A stretch of 64,000 nucleotides of DNA from Candidatus Poseidoniaceae archaeon (GTDB taxonomy: Archaea; Thermoplasmatota; Poseidoniia; Poseidoniales; Poseidoniaceae), in the NCBI GenBank assembly GCA_949373095.1, contig CASIBY010000009.1, positions 37,290 to 101,289 of the forward strand, given 5' to 3'. Position numbers and translations under genes: made by a program. Below are positions 56,301 to 64,000 of this stretch, in pieces (position 1 is the first letter of the stretch; every line of letters starts with the position of its first letter). The notes below the pieces were generated by a model. It worked only from the letters and a program-made list of their open reading frames with translations. It made no database searches and had not been told where the DNA came from.

Positions 56301-58733
56301 ATGGCTGAACAATGGGATGACGAGGGTGCTTTTGAGGAAGAGGCTGATCGTTCGGTTGGTGAAGTTGATCTGAACGAACGGAACCCTTTTGACCTTTCAA
56401 AAGCGCTTGAAGGAGCGGCTTTGGACGAATTGAACCCGTCGGTGAAGAAGTTTGAACTGCATGCGGAATTTACACCAGATGGAGACCAGCCAAAAGCAAT
56501 TGAAAAATTGATTTCTCAATTGGAAAATGGTCAAGAACGATGCATCCTCCTGGGCGTAACAGGGAGCGGCAAAACCTTTGCAATGGCCCACGTGATTCAG
56601 AAGCTCAACATCCCTACCCTCATTATGAGCCATAACAAGACACTGGCTCGGCAACTCCACCAAGAGATGGTTGGTTATTTCCCAAAGAATGCCGTTGAGT
56701 ATTTTGTATCTCACTACGACTACTACCAACCAGAAGCATATCTTGCAAAGCGTGACCTCTACATTGACAAAGAGCTGAGTATTAACGAACGCATTGAACA
56801 GGAACGTTTTGCCGCTGTGGCATCGTTAGTTACCCGCCCTGATTGCGTTGTCGTGTCCTCTGTTTCTTGCATTTACGGGCTAAACCCACCTGAAACATTC
56901 CTTGAATATCACGTCCGATGCGCTGTTGGACAAGTTATTGAGACCAGTGACTTGCTCAGAGAACTCATTGAGCTCCAATACCGGAGAACAACAACGGATC
57001 TCAATCGTGGCGAATGCAGAGTTCGGGGCGAAGTCATCGATGTATGGATGCCGAGTCGAGATGACCCACTCCGTATTGTGTTTGATTTTGATGGAATCAA
57101 GAGCATCCAAATTTGTGACCCCGTCACGTGGGATGTTCTTGATGAATTAGATGAAGCATGGATTCACCCAAAAGAATTCTTTATGACCAGTCCAGAGCGA
57201 TTTGAAGCAGCTCTTGAATCCATAGAAACCGAGCTAAATGCCCGCAGTAAATTCTACGCTCGTGGTGGAAGGGAACTCGAACGCTACCGCATTGAACAAC
57301 GCACCGAATACGACCTTGAAATGCTCCGAGAAATAGGGCACTGCCAAGCCATCGAAAATTATTCTTTGCACTTTGATGGCAGGGAACGTGGCCAACGACC
57401 CTATTGTTTGTTAGATTTCTTCGCTGCATGTGCGAACCAATTCCATGGGAATCCTGAAAAATTCTTAGTAATCATGGATGAATCCCACGTAAGCCTTCCC
57501 CAGGTTGGAGGAATGTATCATGGCGATCGTTCGAGAAAAGAGAGCCTCATAGAGCATGGATTCCGTTTACCAACTGCGGCAGATAATCGACCTCTCAAAA
57601 TCCCTGAATTCCAAAGTCTCGTCCCTCAAATGGTATACGTCTCGGCCACTCCAGGAGAACGAGAGCTACGACACCTCTGTGAAATCACTGGCCAGCCCCT
57701 TCCAAAAGGGCTGGAGCACGCAGCCAGCCAGGGTGGAGCAGGGGCGGCGGATAGGGACAAAAAGCACCCAGAGGCTGAGTCCATGTACGATATGCTTCAA
57801 TCCATACAAGGAATCGCTAAGATGGAATTACGACCAACGGGATTGCTAGATCCTGAAATTGAAGTACGCCCAACTGCAGGTCAAATAAATGACTTACTCA
57901 CTGAAATCAATGCCCGTATTGAACAATCACAGCGGTGTCTTGTAACGGTTCTTACCATTAAATTTGCAGAGGAGGTCGCTGCCTACCTCAACCGCATGGG
58001 AGTGAAGGCACATCACTTGCATTCAGAAATTGATACGATTGAACGAACTGAGATTATCAGTGCTCTTCGCCACGGGCACATCGATGTCATTGTTGGAATT
58101 AACCTCCTTCGTGAAGGCTTGGACCTCCCAGAAGTAAGCCTTGTTGCTATCTTTGATGCTGACCGCCAAGGCTTCCTAAGAAACGAAAGAAGCTTACTTC
58201 AAACCATAGGGCGTGCCGCAAGAAACCAAGACGGGAAGGTATTGCTATACGCAGACGGATTTTCTCCGGCAATGGAAGCAGCCATCCGGCAAACCCTGGA
58301 ACGACGTCAACGACAACATGCGAACAATTTGGCCCTAGGCATTACTCCGCGTACAATTGTCAAGGCCCTCCCTGTAATGGGTGATACAACGGATGGATTG
58401 ATTGCTGGAACTACTACTGCAGGTGATGGCTCTCGCCGGCTCATCGCTAAGAAGGGTGGGCGCAAAGATGGAGATTGGGCACAACGATTGAACTTGGGAG
58501 CAGGTTCTTGGGCCGCTGCGAATGAATCCGATAACTCAACAATAGGAAAATCAAATTCTCAATTGGAAAATTCTAATAAACAGCCCTCATTGTCCGCTCT
58601 TTCCGAAAGTGAACGGTCTGAGCTGCTCAATGAACTACGGGCGGAAATGGAGACTGCAGCAAAGTCCCTGGATTTCGAACAGGCAGCCCGCTTACGAGAC
58701 CGCATCTATGAGATTGAACACATGGCTGAATGA
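56301..58733 (+). CDS. uvrB: Excinuclease ABC subunit B
   Basis: UvrB is the damage-verifying helicase of nucleotide excision repair. The 810-residue protein has Walker A GVTGSGKT (85-92), the beta-hairpin region YDYYQPEAYLAKRDLYIDKE, DESHVSLPQVGGMY, the helicase motifs INLLREGLDLPEVSLVAI and QTIGRAARN, and a C-terminal UvrC-binding UVR helix pair (ELRAEMETAAKSLDFEQAARLRD). Unusual are an acidic N-terminal extension of about 48 residues and an insert of about 40 residues (around GLEHAASQGGAGAADRDKK) just before RPTGLLDPEIEVRPT. No uvrA or uvrC is in the window. GAGGG precedes the ATG. Confidence 0.96.
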   Translation: MAEQWDDEGAFEEEADRSVGEVDLNERNPFDLSKALEGAALDELNPSVKKFELHAEFTPDGDQPKAIEKLISQLENGQERCILLGVTGSGKTFAMAHVIQKLNIPTLIMSHNKTLARQLHQEMVGYFPKNAVEYFVSHYDYYQPEAYLAKRDLYIDKELSINERIEQERFAAVASLVTRPDCVVVSSVSCIYGLNPPETFLEYHVRCAVGQVIETSDLLRELIELQYRRTTTDLNRGECRVRGEVIDVWMPSRDDPLRIVFDFDGIKSIQICDPVTWDVLDELDEAWIHPKEFFMTSPERFEAALESIETELNARSKFYARGGRELERYRIEQRTEYDLEMLREIGHCQAIENYSLHFDGRERGQRPYCLLDFFAACANQFHGNPEKFLVIMDESHVSLPQVGGMYHGDRSRKESLIEHGFRLPTAADNRPLKIPEFQSLVPQMVYVSATPGERELRHLCEITGQPLPKGLEHAASQGGAGAADRDKKHPEAESMYDMLQSIQGIAKMELRPTGLLDPEIEVRPTAGQINDLLTEINARIEQSQRCLVTVLTIKFAEEVAAYLNRMGVKAHHLHSEIDTIERTEIISALRHGHIDVIVGINLLREGLDLPEVSLVAIFDADRQGFLRNERSLLQTIGRAARNQDGKVLLYADGFSPAMEAAIRQTLERRQRQHANNLALGITPRTIVKALPVMGDTTDGLIAGTTTAGDGSRRLIAKKGGRKDGDWAQRLNLGAGSWAAANESDNSTIGKSNSQLENSNKQPSLSALSESERSELLNELRAEMETAAKSLDFEQAARLRDRIYEIEHMAE

Positions 58734-58785
58734 TGGGTAAGTAGGGCGTGAACACCTTCATGAAGCGGAGCCGCGAGGTCTGGCC

Positions 58786-59793
58786 ATGGCGATTGACCCA
58801 AAGGACTTCGACACCCCTGTTGTGGATTATGACTTTTCCAAGGCAACAACACCGCAGCAATTGATTCAGCAAATGGCCTCTGCAGGCGGATTCACGGCTA
58901 CTAAATTCGCCACAGCAAGAGAAATCCTTTCTCAGATGAAAACTGATATTGACGCAGTGGATGCTGACCCGGAACGAGTGACAAACTGGCTCTCATTCCC
59001 TGCCTGTTTGTGTGCAACTGGAACACGAGGTTTCTTTGTTGAAGCAATTAAGAGAAAGATGTTCAACGTAGTCTCTACAACATGTGGAACCCTCGACCAC
59101 GACATTGCAAGGGCCTACAAGCACTATTACCATGGGTCTTTTGACCTAGACGATGTAGAACTTGGTGAACACTCCCTCATGCGACTTGGAAACGTCATCG
59201 TCCCCAATGCATCCTACGGAGAGATCATTGAATCTGTAGTCATGCCCGTGCTTGAAGATATTTACAACGACCGTCTTGCATCCACTGGAAAAACTGGGGC
59301 TGACGCATGGTTAGGCTTCGGTTCAATCCACTTGGTATGGGAACTGGGTAAGCGCATTGGAACTCCTGACTCGCTAATCTATTGGGCTGCTAAGAACAAC
59401 ATTCCAGTTTGTATCCCAGGCATTACAGATGGCTCAATTGGAGCTCAATTGTTCATGTTCCGCCAAAAACATCGGGATTTTCACCTTGACACCCTTGCTG
59501 ATGAACAAGTTATGAGCGACCTAACATGGGACGTAGAAGCATCAAACGCCCTCATGATAGGAGGAGGCATCTCAAAGCACCATGTCATTTGGTGGAACCA
59601 ATACCGAGGTGGACTCGACAGTGCAGTATACATTACTACTGCCCCAGAACACGACGGAAGCCTCTCGGGTGCTCGCCTTAGGGAAGCCATCTCATGGGGA
59701 AAAATGCGCCCAGAGGCACCTCATATTTGTGTTGAAGGAGATGCAAGTCTACTCCTCCCGTTACTCGGTGCTGACCTCTTTAGCGAGGCATGA
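58786..59793 (+). CDS. dys: Deoxyhypusine synthase
   Basis: This enzyme transfers the aminobutyl group of spermidine to a lysine of aIF5A, the first step of hypusine formation. The 335 residues show TTCGTLDHDIARAY, FGSIHLVWELGKRIG, PGITDGSIGAQLF, MIGGGISKHHVIWWNQYRGG, TTAPEHDGSLSGARLREA and SWGKMRPEAP with the imine-forming Lys. This is the canonical archaeal form, unlike the second DHS-fold gene at 23061. It converges on the gene ending at 59802. It depends on the polyamine route encoded at 21.5-24 kb. Confidence 0.93.
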   Translation: MAIDPKDFDTPVVDYDFSKATTPQQLIQQMASAGGFTATKFATAREILSQMKTDIDAVDADPERVTNWLSFPACLCATGTRGFFVEAIKRKMFNVVSTTCGTLDHDIARAYKHYYHGSFDLDDVELGEHSLMRLGNVIVPNASYGEIIESVVMPVLEDIYNDRLASTGKTGADAWLGFGSIHLVWELGKRIGTPDSLIYWAAKNNIPVCIPGITDGSIGAQLFMFRQKHRDFHLDTLADEQVMSDLTWDVEASNALMIGGGISKHHVIWWNQYRGGLDSAVYITTAPEHDGSLSGARLREAISWGKMRPEAPHICVEGDASLLLPLLGADLFSEA

Positions 59794-59801
59794 ATAGAAA
59801 A

Positions 59802-60608
59802 TTAACTCATCTTGTAGTGATGTGCAAGTTCGGCGACGATGAGCATGAGACTCTGCCGGAACGGGGTTCTTGGATTCCAACCCTCATTACTAATGCTTTC
59901 AAGTGATTCGTGGAGCCTGTCAAGAGAAGGTCGAGGAATCCGTTTTTGGGCGGTTTTGAGGTCTTCGACTTCAACTACAGGCCCCTCATCGGCTTGGAGA
60001 TGGGAGAGATTGAATCGACCCTCACGCCCAGCAAGAGTTCTTGAAACTAGCATTTCAAATTCCAACCAAGTGGCTTCCATTGACCAATATCTTCGGCCAC
60101 AAACATTCATTGAACCTCCGGAGGGAAATCCACCTTTTATTAGCCTTAGAAGACCTTCAGCAACATCATCACATGAACACCAATACGCTCCATCCAAGCC
60201 AATAATAGGAGTTTCGTCACGGTTTGCCATCTCCCACCATTGATGGAACATCTCTCCAACTTCAGTGGAAGCATCGGTTGTGAGGAGATCATGGATGTGA
60301 ATTTGGAGATTCATTCCTTCTTCCAACTCGCCAGGAGGACTGAGATAAATTACAGGCGAGACTGTTTGTCCAAAAGAAGAGAGGTCATTTTGACGTTCTG
60401 TAACATGTACTGAAACAGACGCTGAGTCGCTAATTGACCCTATGGCCTCAGGAAAGTGTTCGAGAGCAGAAGCATGCTCTTTTTGAACACGTAAACGTTC
60501 AAATTGGGGGACTGAGAAGCGATGAAACTGTGGGATCCCTCGCTCCAAGAGGGTTCTAGCCAGTGGGTGAGATGCCGCATGGAGTGCTATTCTCCCCTCA
60601 TCGCCCAT
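59802..60608 (-). CDS. Hypothetical protein, weak resemblance to sugar-nucleotide epimerase C-terminus
   Basis: This 268-residue protein lacks the N-terminal glycine-rich NAD motif of short-chain epimerases. Its middle (GAYWCSCDDVAEGLLRLIKG, then GSMNVCGRRYWSMEATWLEFEML) resembles the C-terminal substrate part of extended SDRs, where HVDDVAEA and NIGGG blocks occur. A start at 60608 is chosen; the frame stays open to 60794, but that stretch is AT-rich and unlike protein. It could be a degenerate or truncated enzyme, or an unrelated family. Confidence in the function is low. Confidence 0.5.
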   Translation of the reverse strand: MGDEGRIALHAASHPLARTLLERGIPQFHRFSVPQFERLRVQKEHASALEHFPEAIGSISDSASVSVHVTERQNDLSSFGQTVSPVIYLSPPGELEEGMNLQIHIHDLLTTDASTEVGEMFHQWWEMANRDETPIIGLDGAYWCSCDDVAEGLLRLIKGGFPSGGSMNVCGRRYWSMEATWLEFEMLVSRTLAGREGRFNLSHLQADEGPVVEVEDLKTAQKRIPRPSLDRLHESLESISNEGWNPRTPFRQSLMLIVAELAHHYKMS

Positions 60609-60854
60609 GTAAATCCCAGATGATGCTCGTTCATGAAGGATTCCTCTCTCTCTGCTTATGCCTATATTACGATTTTTCAATTGGAATATACAAAAAAAAA
60701 TTAATATTTCATATTCAAAACGATCACAACAGCCAAGAAAATTTGCAGGGTTTTCATCTTCGATAAAAATATCATCCATTAATGTTAGATTCAATAAGAA
60801 AACGAATCTTTTTTAATTTCTACTTACATGGGATTTTAATTGAAATGACGCGCG

Positions 60855-60930
60855 TTATGCGACACACGGAATTGAATTTAGTTCTATATTTCAATTGGTT
60901 GAATGCAGTATTATGCGACAAATGCAATTG
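60855..60930. repeat. Spaced direct repeat upstream of the PRC-barrel-like gene
   Basis: TTATGCGACA occurs at 60855-60864 and again at 60911-60920, 56 bases apart. In both copies AATTG follows after five bases, so 15 of 20 positions are fixed. A further AATTGG lies between them. The second copy ends about 24 bases before a TATA-like AGTATAATAGG. Two regulator-binding sites are a possible reading. Confidence 0.45.
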
Positions 60931-60954
60931 GAAATGATATTTTTTTCGGGGAAG

Positions 60955-60965
60955 AGTATAATAGG
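60955..60965 (+). promoter_or_regulatory. TATA-box candidate for the PRC-barrel-like gene
   Basis: AGTATAATAGG lies 15 bases before the ATG at 60981, behind a T7 run and GGGGAAG. The short distance suggests a leaderless or nearly leaderless transcript, or a promoter slightly further upstream. Confidence 0.35.
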
Positions 60966-60980
60966 CGTCGGGACTGAGCA

Positions 60981-61604
60981 ATGGGTAAGCCGAACAAAAT
61001 CGGCGTAGAGATGGGAAATATGAGAAATACAGAATTTGACATTCAGGAGTTACTCCAACGGGATGTCTATGTGAACGAAAAGAAAGTAGGTACGATCGTC
61101 GGTGAGCGCCACCATCCGAATGAAGCACGAGTTCAATCGATGCGCATTCAAGTGGCACCAGAAGTTGCGGACGAATACATGCGAAAACCAGCTGAACTTG
61201 CACCACTACCAAAGGAACTGGTCCACAGCATTCGTGGCGATGGTACAGTAAAGCTCTCAAAGTCAATGCGAGAGTTACAACGCCGATGGAGAAATACGGT
61301 TCGAATTGATGAGAAACTTTACGCACCTGACGAAATGTTAGATCGAGCCGTCTTGGACAACCAAGGAGAAGAGATTGGTGTTATCACCAGACTATTCCGA
61401 GTAAAGCGTACATACAAAGGCGTCATTGTCACAACAAGAATGCGCATCCAAAAGGAATTCGGCGTTGAATCCGAAATCCGCATTCCTATCACAGCATTAG
61501 CACGTACACGAGAACGTCTAGACGAAGTCGTTCTTTCTCGGACATTTGAGAAAGTGCTTCAGTTGCCGTCATTTGCCGCCATCAACCTGATGGAAGAAGA
61601 GTGA
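60981..61604 (+). CDS. Tandem PRC-barrel-like protein, function unknown
   Basis: This 207-residue soluble basic protein has two beta-barrel-like halves. The first (about residues 18-60) reads DIQELLQRDVYVNEKKVGTI, and the second (about 120-195) reads LDRAVLDNQGEEIGVITRLF with a later IPITALARTRERLDEVVL. Both follow the PRC-barrel pattern of a name-strand followed by a Gly-X-hydrophobic turn. PRC-barrel proteins in archaea include RNA-processing partners and cell-division factors; which role applies here is unknown. It has its own AT-rich promoter region with repeats and is followed by a hairpin and tRNA-Ile. Confidence 0.65.
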   Translation: MGKPNKIGVEMGNMRNTEFDIQELLQRDVYVNEKKVGTIVGERHHPNEARVQSMRIQVAPEVADEYMRKPAELAPLPKELVHSIRGDGTVKLSKSMRELQRRWRNTVRIDEKLYAPDEMLDRAVLDNQGEEIGVITRLFRVKRTYKGVIVTTRMRIQKEFGVESEIRIPITALARTRERLDEVVLSRTFEKVLQLPSFAAINLMEEE

Positions 61605-61644
61605 AAGCAGATTATTCCTGAAGTGAAGCCGGTTGAATCTTTAG

Positions 61645-61662
61645 CCGTCATGCTTATGACGG
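61645..61662 (+). terminator. Hairpin after the PRC-barrel-like gene
   Basis: CCGTCAT and ATGACGG pair perfectly (7 bp) around GCTT, 40 bases after the stop and 26 bases before the tRNA. A G-run follows rather than T. The overlapping CTTATGA (61653-61659) is at about the distance of a TATA box for the tRNA gene, so the site may do either job. Confidence 0.35.
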
Positions 61663-61688
61663 GGGGTCCGGTCGGCGGGATTACCATT

Positions 61689-61765
61689 GCGCGGGTGGCT
61701 TAGTCGGTTAGAGCACCCGGCTGATAACCGGGAGGTCGCAGGTTCAAGTCCTGCCTCGCGCACCA
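61689..61765 (+). tRNA. tRNA-Ile (anticodon GAT), CCA encoded
   Basis: The 7-bp acceptor stem pairs GCGCGGG with CTCGCGC, with one G-U pair. The D-loop, the anticodon stem CCCGG/CCGGG with loop CTGATAA (anticodon GAT), and the T arm with GGTTCAAGTCC are all regular. The discriminator A is at 61762 and CCA is encoded at 61763-61765. No intron is present. Confidence 0.96.
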
Positions 61766-61873
61766 AACCATTCACAGACCTCGAGCACCAAAACTTTCAC
61801 AGAGATATTTCTATTCCTTCACCCTCGCAAAGAACATGAAGGGTCAGCGTACAGCAGAACTTGAGGGGAACAT

Positions 61874-62821
61874 ATGGTCGTCGTATCCGGCAGTAATTCT
61901 GGCCCGCTTGCGAGCCAACTCGCTGAATCCCTTGGATGGGAGCACCACGTGTTAGAAACACGACGATTCCCTGATACTGAAGGGTACACTCGCATCCCCA
62001 CCGAAACGATCGAAGCGGTTCGTAATGGACCCGTTGTCTTGGTTTCAAACACCTTCCCGGATTCTGGAATTGTTGAGACATTGCTGATGCTTGAGTCACT
62101 AAACGATGTACGTCGAGGCGAATTGCATAATTTACGGGAAATTGGCCCTCAGGCCCTACCTGAGGTAGGAAAAGGCATTATTTTGGCAATTCCTTATTTT
62201 GGCTATTCTCGACAAGACAAACGCTTCAAACCAGGCGAAGCAATTTCAGCTCGTGCCATCGCCCACCTACTTGCTACAAAGTGTGATGGAATGGTGGTCT
62301 TGGACATACATGCGCCCGAAGTATTGCAAGACCTCCCCGTGCCGATTTCATTTACCTCGGCTATGCCAGAACTTTCTGAGCGATTGCAAGGAACAGTTGC
62401 TCCAGACTTTATTCTCTCACCCGACAAGGGTGCGATAGACAGAGCAAGTCAAGTGGCTTCGTTAATCGGGTGTGAATTTTCTTACCTTGAGAAAACGAGG
62501 ATCGATGCTCATACCATCGTGCACAAGGCAAAAGACCTCGATGTTGAGGGAAAGAAGGTTGCTATCGTGGATGATATGATCGCTACGGGGGGTACTATCT
62601 GTCGAGCTGCAGAAGCCTTGAGAAATCAAGGAGCCACCCAAGTTCACGCAGCATGTTCTCACGGATTATTCACCGGCGGGGCAATTGCCAGACTCTTGAG
62701 ATACGTTGACGGAGTTCATGCGACAGGCTCCTTATCCAATGCCGTGGACTCGATTCCAGGTGGCCCGGCCTTGTCTCGGGGCGTCAAAGAAATATTGGAC
62801 GAGTTGGGCCTCAAAGTATAA
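61874..62821 (+). CDS. prs: Ribose-phosphate pyrophosphokinase
   Basis: This enzyme makes PRPP from ribose 5-phosphate and ATP for nucleotides and some amino acids. The 315-residue protein has FPDTEGYTRIP and VLVSNTFPD in the first domain, the ATP/flexible-loop region YFGYSRQDKRFKPGEAISARAIAHLL, the ribose-phosphate region DIHAPEVLQDL, and the PRPP signature VAIVDDMIATGGTI with the following CSHGLFTGGAI. It follows tRNA-Ile by about 108 bases on the same strand. ATG 61874 gives the normal archaeal length. Confidence 0.95.
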   Translation: MVVVSGSNSGPLASQLAESLGWEHHVLETRRFPDTEGYTRIPTETIEAVRNGPVVLVSNTFPDSGIVETLLMLESLNDVRRGELHNLREIGPQALPEVGKGIILAIPYFGYSRQDKRFKPGEAISARAIAHLLATKCDGMVVLDIHAPEVLQDLPVPISFTSAMPELSERLQGTVAPDFILSPDKGAIDRASQVASLIGCEFSYLEKTRIDAHTIVHKAKDLDVEGKKVAIVDDMIATGGTICRAAEALRNQGATQVHAACSHGLFTGGAIARLLRYVDGVHATGSLSNAVDSIPGGPALSRGVKEILDELGLKV

Positions 62822-62892
62822 CGAAACAGAGGACTGCTCGCTGATTTCCTCCAGCATTCATCAATTCAAAGGCCGGAGTCGTCTCCGTTGCG

Positions 62893-62900
62893 TTTATATC
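62893..62900 (+). promoter_or_regulatory. TATA-box candidate for the L7Ae ribosomal cluster
   Basis: TTTATATC, preceded by CCGTTGCG, lies 50 bases before the ATG at 62951. A start of transcription about 25 bases on would give a leader of about 25 bases that includes the GGAAGGAG ribosome-binding site. Confidence 0.5.
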
Positions 62901-62950
62901 CGCGTGGTTCTGCGCATGGTTGCCCTTAACATGAGGAAGGAGATATTCCA

Positions 62951-63322
62951 ATGAGTGTACACGTAGCATTTGAAACCCCAGAAGACGTTGCTGACAAGAT
63001 TTACGAGATGATCCAATCGAACACGAATGGACGCCTCAAGAAAGGCAGTAACGAGGTCACGAAAGCCGCAGAGCGAGGTACCGCTCAATTCATCATTCTT
63101 GCAGAAGATGTGAACCCTCCAGAATTGTTGGCTCACCTTCCGTTGATTTGTGAAGAGAAGGGAATCCCGTACGGATACGTCCCAAGCCAAGAATTCTTGG
63201 CTAAGGAAGCCGGACTTGCAAACGGTGTCAAGGCTGCTTCCATCGCAGTGATGGAAATCAACAAAGGCGCCCAAGAAAAATTCAATGAAGTTGTAGAACT
63301 CATCAAAGGCCTCAAGGCTTGA
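62951..63322 (+). CDS. rpl7ae: Ribosomal protein L7Ae
   Basis: This kink-turn RNA-binding protein is part of the large ribosomal subunit and also of archaeal box C/D and H/ACA RNPs and RNase P. The 123 residues show the family core GSNEVTKAAERGTAQFIILAEDVNPPELLAHLP in pieces, with EEKGIPYGYVPS as the end block. GGAAGGAG lies nine bases before the ATG. It heads the conserved L7Ae-S28e-L24e-Ndk order of Euryarchaeota. Confidence 0.97.
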   Translation: MSVHVAFETPEDVADKIYEMIQSNTNGRLKKGSNEVTKAAERGTAQFIILAEDVNPPELLAHLPLICEEKGIPYGYVPSQEFLAKEAGLANGVKAASIAVMEINKGAQEKFNEVVELIKGLKA

Positions 63323-63344
63323 GACATAATCGGAGATGAAGATT

Positions 63345-63569
63345 ATGAGTGAAGAACTCGGTGGATGGCCAGCAGAAGTGGTCGAAATTGTAGGCCGAAC
63401 CGGAATGACCGGAGAAGCCACCCAAGTCAAGGTGCGTGTTAACGACGCACCCAACCCAAGAGACGTGGGACGTATCATCAGCCGCAACGTGGTAGGACCT
63501 GTGCGAGTCGGTGACATTCTCATGCTCAAGGACACGGGACGAGAGGCCCGAAAGCTGAACGCACGGTGA
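63345..63569 (+). CDS. rps28e: Ribosomal protein S28e
   Basis: This is a small-subunit protein found in archaea and eukaryotes. The 74 residues include [39 protein letters not shown] and the basic end [13 protein letters not shown] 63345 (MSEELGG) is chosen with GGAG about nine bases upstream; ATG 63336 is in frame. It lies 22 bases after L7Ae and 6 bases before L24e. Confidence 0.95.
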   Translation: MSEELGGWPAEVVEIVGRTGMTGEATQVKVRVNDAPNPRDVGRIISRNVVGPVRVGDILMLKDTGREARKLNAR

Positions 63570-63575
63570 TGAACA

Positions 63576-63764
63576 ATGCCAGATCGAAGAATTTGCAGTT
63601 TTTCCGGAGAGGAAATCGAACCTGGAACCGGCATGATGTTTGTACGCAAGGATGGAAGTATCCTTTGGTTCAAGAGCAGTAAAGCTCGCAAGAACCAACT
63701 CCAACTCAAGCGTAACTCCCGCAAAGTGAAGTGGACCCGTCATTACGTCAAAGGCGGAATCTAG
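63576..63764 (+). CDS. rpl24e: Ribosomal protein L24e
   Basis: This is a large-subunit protein of archaea and eukaryotes. In the 62 residues, [22 protein letters not shown] is the family start and [26 protein letters not shown] the basic middle. Only one of the usual zinc-ribbon cysteines is present (Cys 7 of RICSFSG), so it is a zinc-free form. GGTGATGAACA precedes the ATG. Confidence 0.95.
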   Translation: MPDRRICSFSGEEIEPGTGMMFVRKDGSILWFKSSKARKNQLQLKRNSRKVKWTRHYVKGGI

Positions 63765-63850
63765 TGAACCCCTTCTGGGAACACAACTTCTCACTTGCCC
63801 TACAGCAACGCCCTTAAACAGGTCACTTTTGGGTAGGTTTGGTGAACACC

Positions 63851-64000
63851 ATGCAAACTACCTATGTGATGATTAAACCCGACGGCGTACAACGTGGACT
63901 TGTCGGAGAAATACTTGGACGATTTGAACGAAAAGGACTGAAACTCGTCGGTATGAAATCGATGGTCCCAACTGAAGAAATCGCCCGAACTCATTACGAT
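63851..64000 (+). CDS. ndk: Nucleoside diphosphate kinase, N-terminal part
   Basis: This enzyme equalises nucleoside triphosphates using a phosphohistidine intermediate. Only the first 50 residues are in the window: [21 protein letters not shown], then the [10 protein letters not shown] strand. This is a clear Ndk start; the active-site His lies beyond the right edge. GGTG is placed seven bases before the ATG. The order after L24e is the usual archaeal one. Confidence 0.95.
   Translation, partial: MQTTYVMIKPDGVQRGLVGEILGRFERKGLKLVGMKSMVPTEEIARTHYD

Larger units (their letters stand above)
60609..60980. other. AT-rich intergenic region between divergent genes
   Basis: This 372-base stretch is much richer in A and T than its surroundings. 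It holds nine A in a row near 60700, a paired 10-base direct repeat (60855 and 60911) and promoter elements for both flanking genes. No RNA gene or convincing small ORF is seen. Confidence 0.6.

Noticed and set aside
60609..60794. N-terminal extension of the epimerase-like gene
   Set aside because: The open frame continues here but is AT-rich and encodes an unlikely Phe/Ile/Asn-rich stretch; it reads as promoter DNA.
62894..63724. 276-residue open frame antisense to L7Ae and S28e
   Set aside because: It overlaps three certain ribosomal genes and has no family features.
1..64000. Mobile elements, prophage or CRISPR arrays
   Set aside because: No transposase, integrase, phage structural gene, long terminal inverted repeats or regularly spaced repeats were seen on either strand.

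Overview
The window looks like chromosome of a planktonic, heterotrophic euryarchaeon, most probably Marine Group II (Poseidoniales/Thermoplasmatota). This is inferred from gene content; no rRNA is present. Archaeal markers are the L7Ae-S28e-L24e-Ndk cluster, a group II chaperonin, HMG-CoA synthase, geranylgeranyl reductase, deoxyhypusine synthase, a DUF63 membrane protein and TATA-box-like promoters. Bacterial-type genes are mixed in: ThrRS, DnaK, UvrB, CobB, methylcrotonyl-CoA carboxylase and CcmF. I saw no insertion sequence, prophage or CRISPR array.

Layout. 0-9 kb: a cut-off secreted repeat protein, a lipoprotein, a large membrane/helical-repeat protein downstream of thrS, an AcoX-type NAD kinase-like gene and a sirtuin. 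9-21 kb: pyrG, tdh, HMG-CoA synthase, a chaperone operon (Hsp20-like, DnaK, thermosome) and two peptidases (M17, M14). 21.5-29 kb: a polyamine operon (agmatinase-family, SpeD, DHS-like), a large secreted anchored protein and a TPR protein. 29-36 kb: dCMP deaminase and folC facing an operon of a presenilin-type protease, serS and an M28 peptidase. 36-40 kb: an RND exporter operon with a thioredoxin-like lipoprotein and an ABA4-like protein. 40-52 kb: a double gamma-glutamylcyclotransferase-fold protein, a leucine-degradation operon with split methylcrotonyl-CoA carboxylase, DUF63, FKBP-SAP, CcmF and geranylgeranyl reductase. 52-64 kb: UbiD-UbiA, a MazG-like protein, an SDR, uvrB, deoxyhypusine synthase, a PRC-barrel-like protein, tRNA-Ile, prs and the ribosomal cluster.

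Together the genes suggest a protein- and amino-acid-consuming aerobe. Secreted and cytosolic peptidases feed amino-acid degradation (Tdh, the MCC cluster), and electrons go to a quinone- and cytochrome c-based chain (UbiA/UbiD, CcmF). The most interesting items are a presenilin-family protease with a large predicted extracytoplasmic domain between TM3 and TM4, the RND/thioredoxin/ABA4 operon, the polyamine operon with a second DHS-fold enzyme, and the Hsp20-Hsp70-Hsp60 operon.

Caution on sequence quality: at least five genes are interrupted by single-base frameshifts, several at homopolymers, with a dense cluster at about 29.9-31.5 kb. Because conserved motifs continue in the next frame, I read these as sequence errors rather than gene decay.
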